Positions 7,590-7,737 of a stretch of 7,737 nt of DNA are shown piece after piece. Below the pieces are notes generated by a model, which had not been told where the DNA came from, ran no database searches, and saw only the letters and a program-made list of their open reading frames with translations. The stretch comes from JALORV01 sp044225415 (lineage in GTDB: Bacteria > Pseudomonadota > Gammaproteobacteria > Burkholderiales > Burkholderiaceae_F). How positions within the stretch are numbered: the first letter of the stretch is position 1; every line of letters begins with the position of its first letter. Location: contig JBGAIO010000125.1 of NCBI GenBank assembly GCA_044225415.1, forward strand, positions 1 through 7,737, read 5' to 3'. A program made the position numbers and the translations under genes.

Positions 7590-7595
7590 CCTCCT
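7590..7595 (-). promoter_or_regulatory. Strong Shine-Dalgarno of the seven-helix membrane protein gene
   Basis: The minus strand reads AGGAGG, a full match to the anti-16S sequence, five bases before the ATG. It decides the start, and it lies in the 21-base gap after the preceding stop codon. Confidence 0.75.
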
Positions 7596-7605
7596 CGGTG
7601 ATCTT

Positions 7606-7737
7606 TCACGGGTTTGGCGTGCCAGCAGGCTGTAGCCACTCCGCGAGTTCTCTTCTCTTGATCGCCAGAGGAACTGCGCGCCCCTCGCGACAGACCGCCT
7701 CGAAGGCATCGCTTCCGAGGGCGGCGCGCGCATCGGA
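7606..7737 (-). CDS. C-terminal end of a truncated gene, possibly a LuxR/adenylate-cyclase-type TPR regulator
   Basis: Reading inward from the right edge, 43 codons are open and end in TGA at 7606-7608. The peptide contains ARAALGSDAFEAVCREGRAV, then a charged stretch KRRELAEW and a short proline-containing tail. The pattern 'R-x-x-LG-x-x-x-F-x-x-x-x-x-x-G-x-x-x' is common at the C-terminus of large ATPase/TPR regulators, such as LuxR-type or adenylate cyclase-domain proteins, where it usually reads LG...F...W.EGRALSLEEA. Assignment rests on this short similarity alone. The start lies outside the window. The 21-base gap to the membrane protein gene suggests a shared transcript. Confidence 0.5.
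   Translation of the reverse strand, partial: SDARAALGSDAFEAVCREGRAVPLAIKRRELAEWLQPAGTPNP

Noticed and set aside
1..7737. Mobile elements, CRISPR arrays, tRNA or rRNA genes
   Set aside because: No transposase or integrase motif, no regularly spaced repeats, and no tRNA or rRNA sequence was recognised on either strand.

Overview
This is a GC-rich chromosomal segment, most likely from a proteobacterium. The protein sequences look beta- or gammaproteobacterial: the DUF853 ATPase resembles those of Burkholderia/Ralstonia-type bacteria, and a yebC-purD pair is typical of betaproteobacteria. The genus cannot be fixed from this window. No RNA gene, CRISPR array, insertion sequence, prophage or plasmid gene was seen.

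Layout. (1) Positions 1-3975, minus strand, read right to left: yebC (translation/transcription factor), purD (purine synthesis) and an S9-family serine peptidase that runs off the left edge. Gaps of 28 and 35 bases suggest one operon. (2) Positions 3976-4086: a divergent promoter region with a palindrome next to a -10-like box. (3) Positions 4087-6612, plus strand: a DUF853/HerA-like ATPase, a small DUF6644-type membrane protein and a DUF6152-type exported protein with a twin-arginine signal. Spacing is 23-40 bases, so these are probably co-transcribed. (4) Positions 6613-6780: a convergent intergenic gap with no clear terminator. (5) Positions 6781-7737, minus strand: a seven-helix membrane protein preceded at 21 bases by the C-terminal end of another gene cut by the right edge.

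The main oddity is single-base indels. Four of the seven genes with a visible start are broken by them: three 1-base losses in the peptidase, a 1-base gain at the end of the ATPase gene, a 1-base loss in the DUF6644 gene, and a net frame change in the DUF6152 gene. Nearly all fall in short G/C runs, and the protein sequence stays family-like on both sides. This favours uncorrected sequencing or assembly errors over real decay, although recent pseudogenisation cannot be excluded. The ATPase and DUF6644 indels cancel each other, so a naive gene caller would report a false ATPase-membrane protein fusion spanning 4087-6120. purD, yebC and the seven-helix gene are intact.

No clearly new defence or mobile system is present. 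The least characterised part is the DUF853-DUF6644-DUF6152 tandem. Its last member would have a mature N-terminus starting His-His-Gly-Trp, which raises a metal-binding hypothesis.
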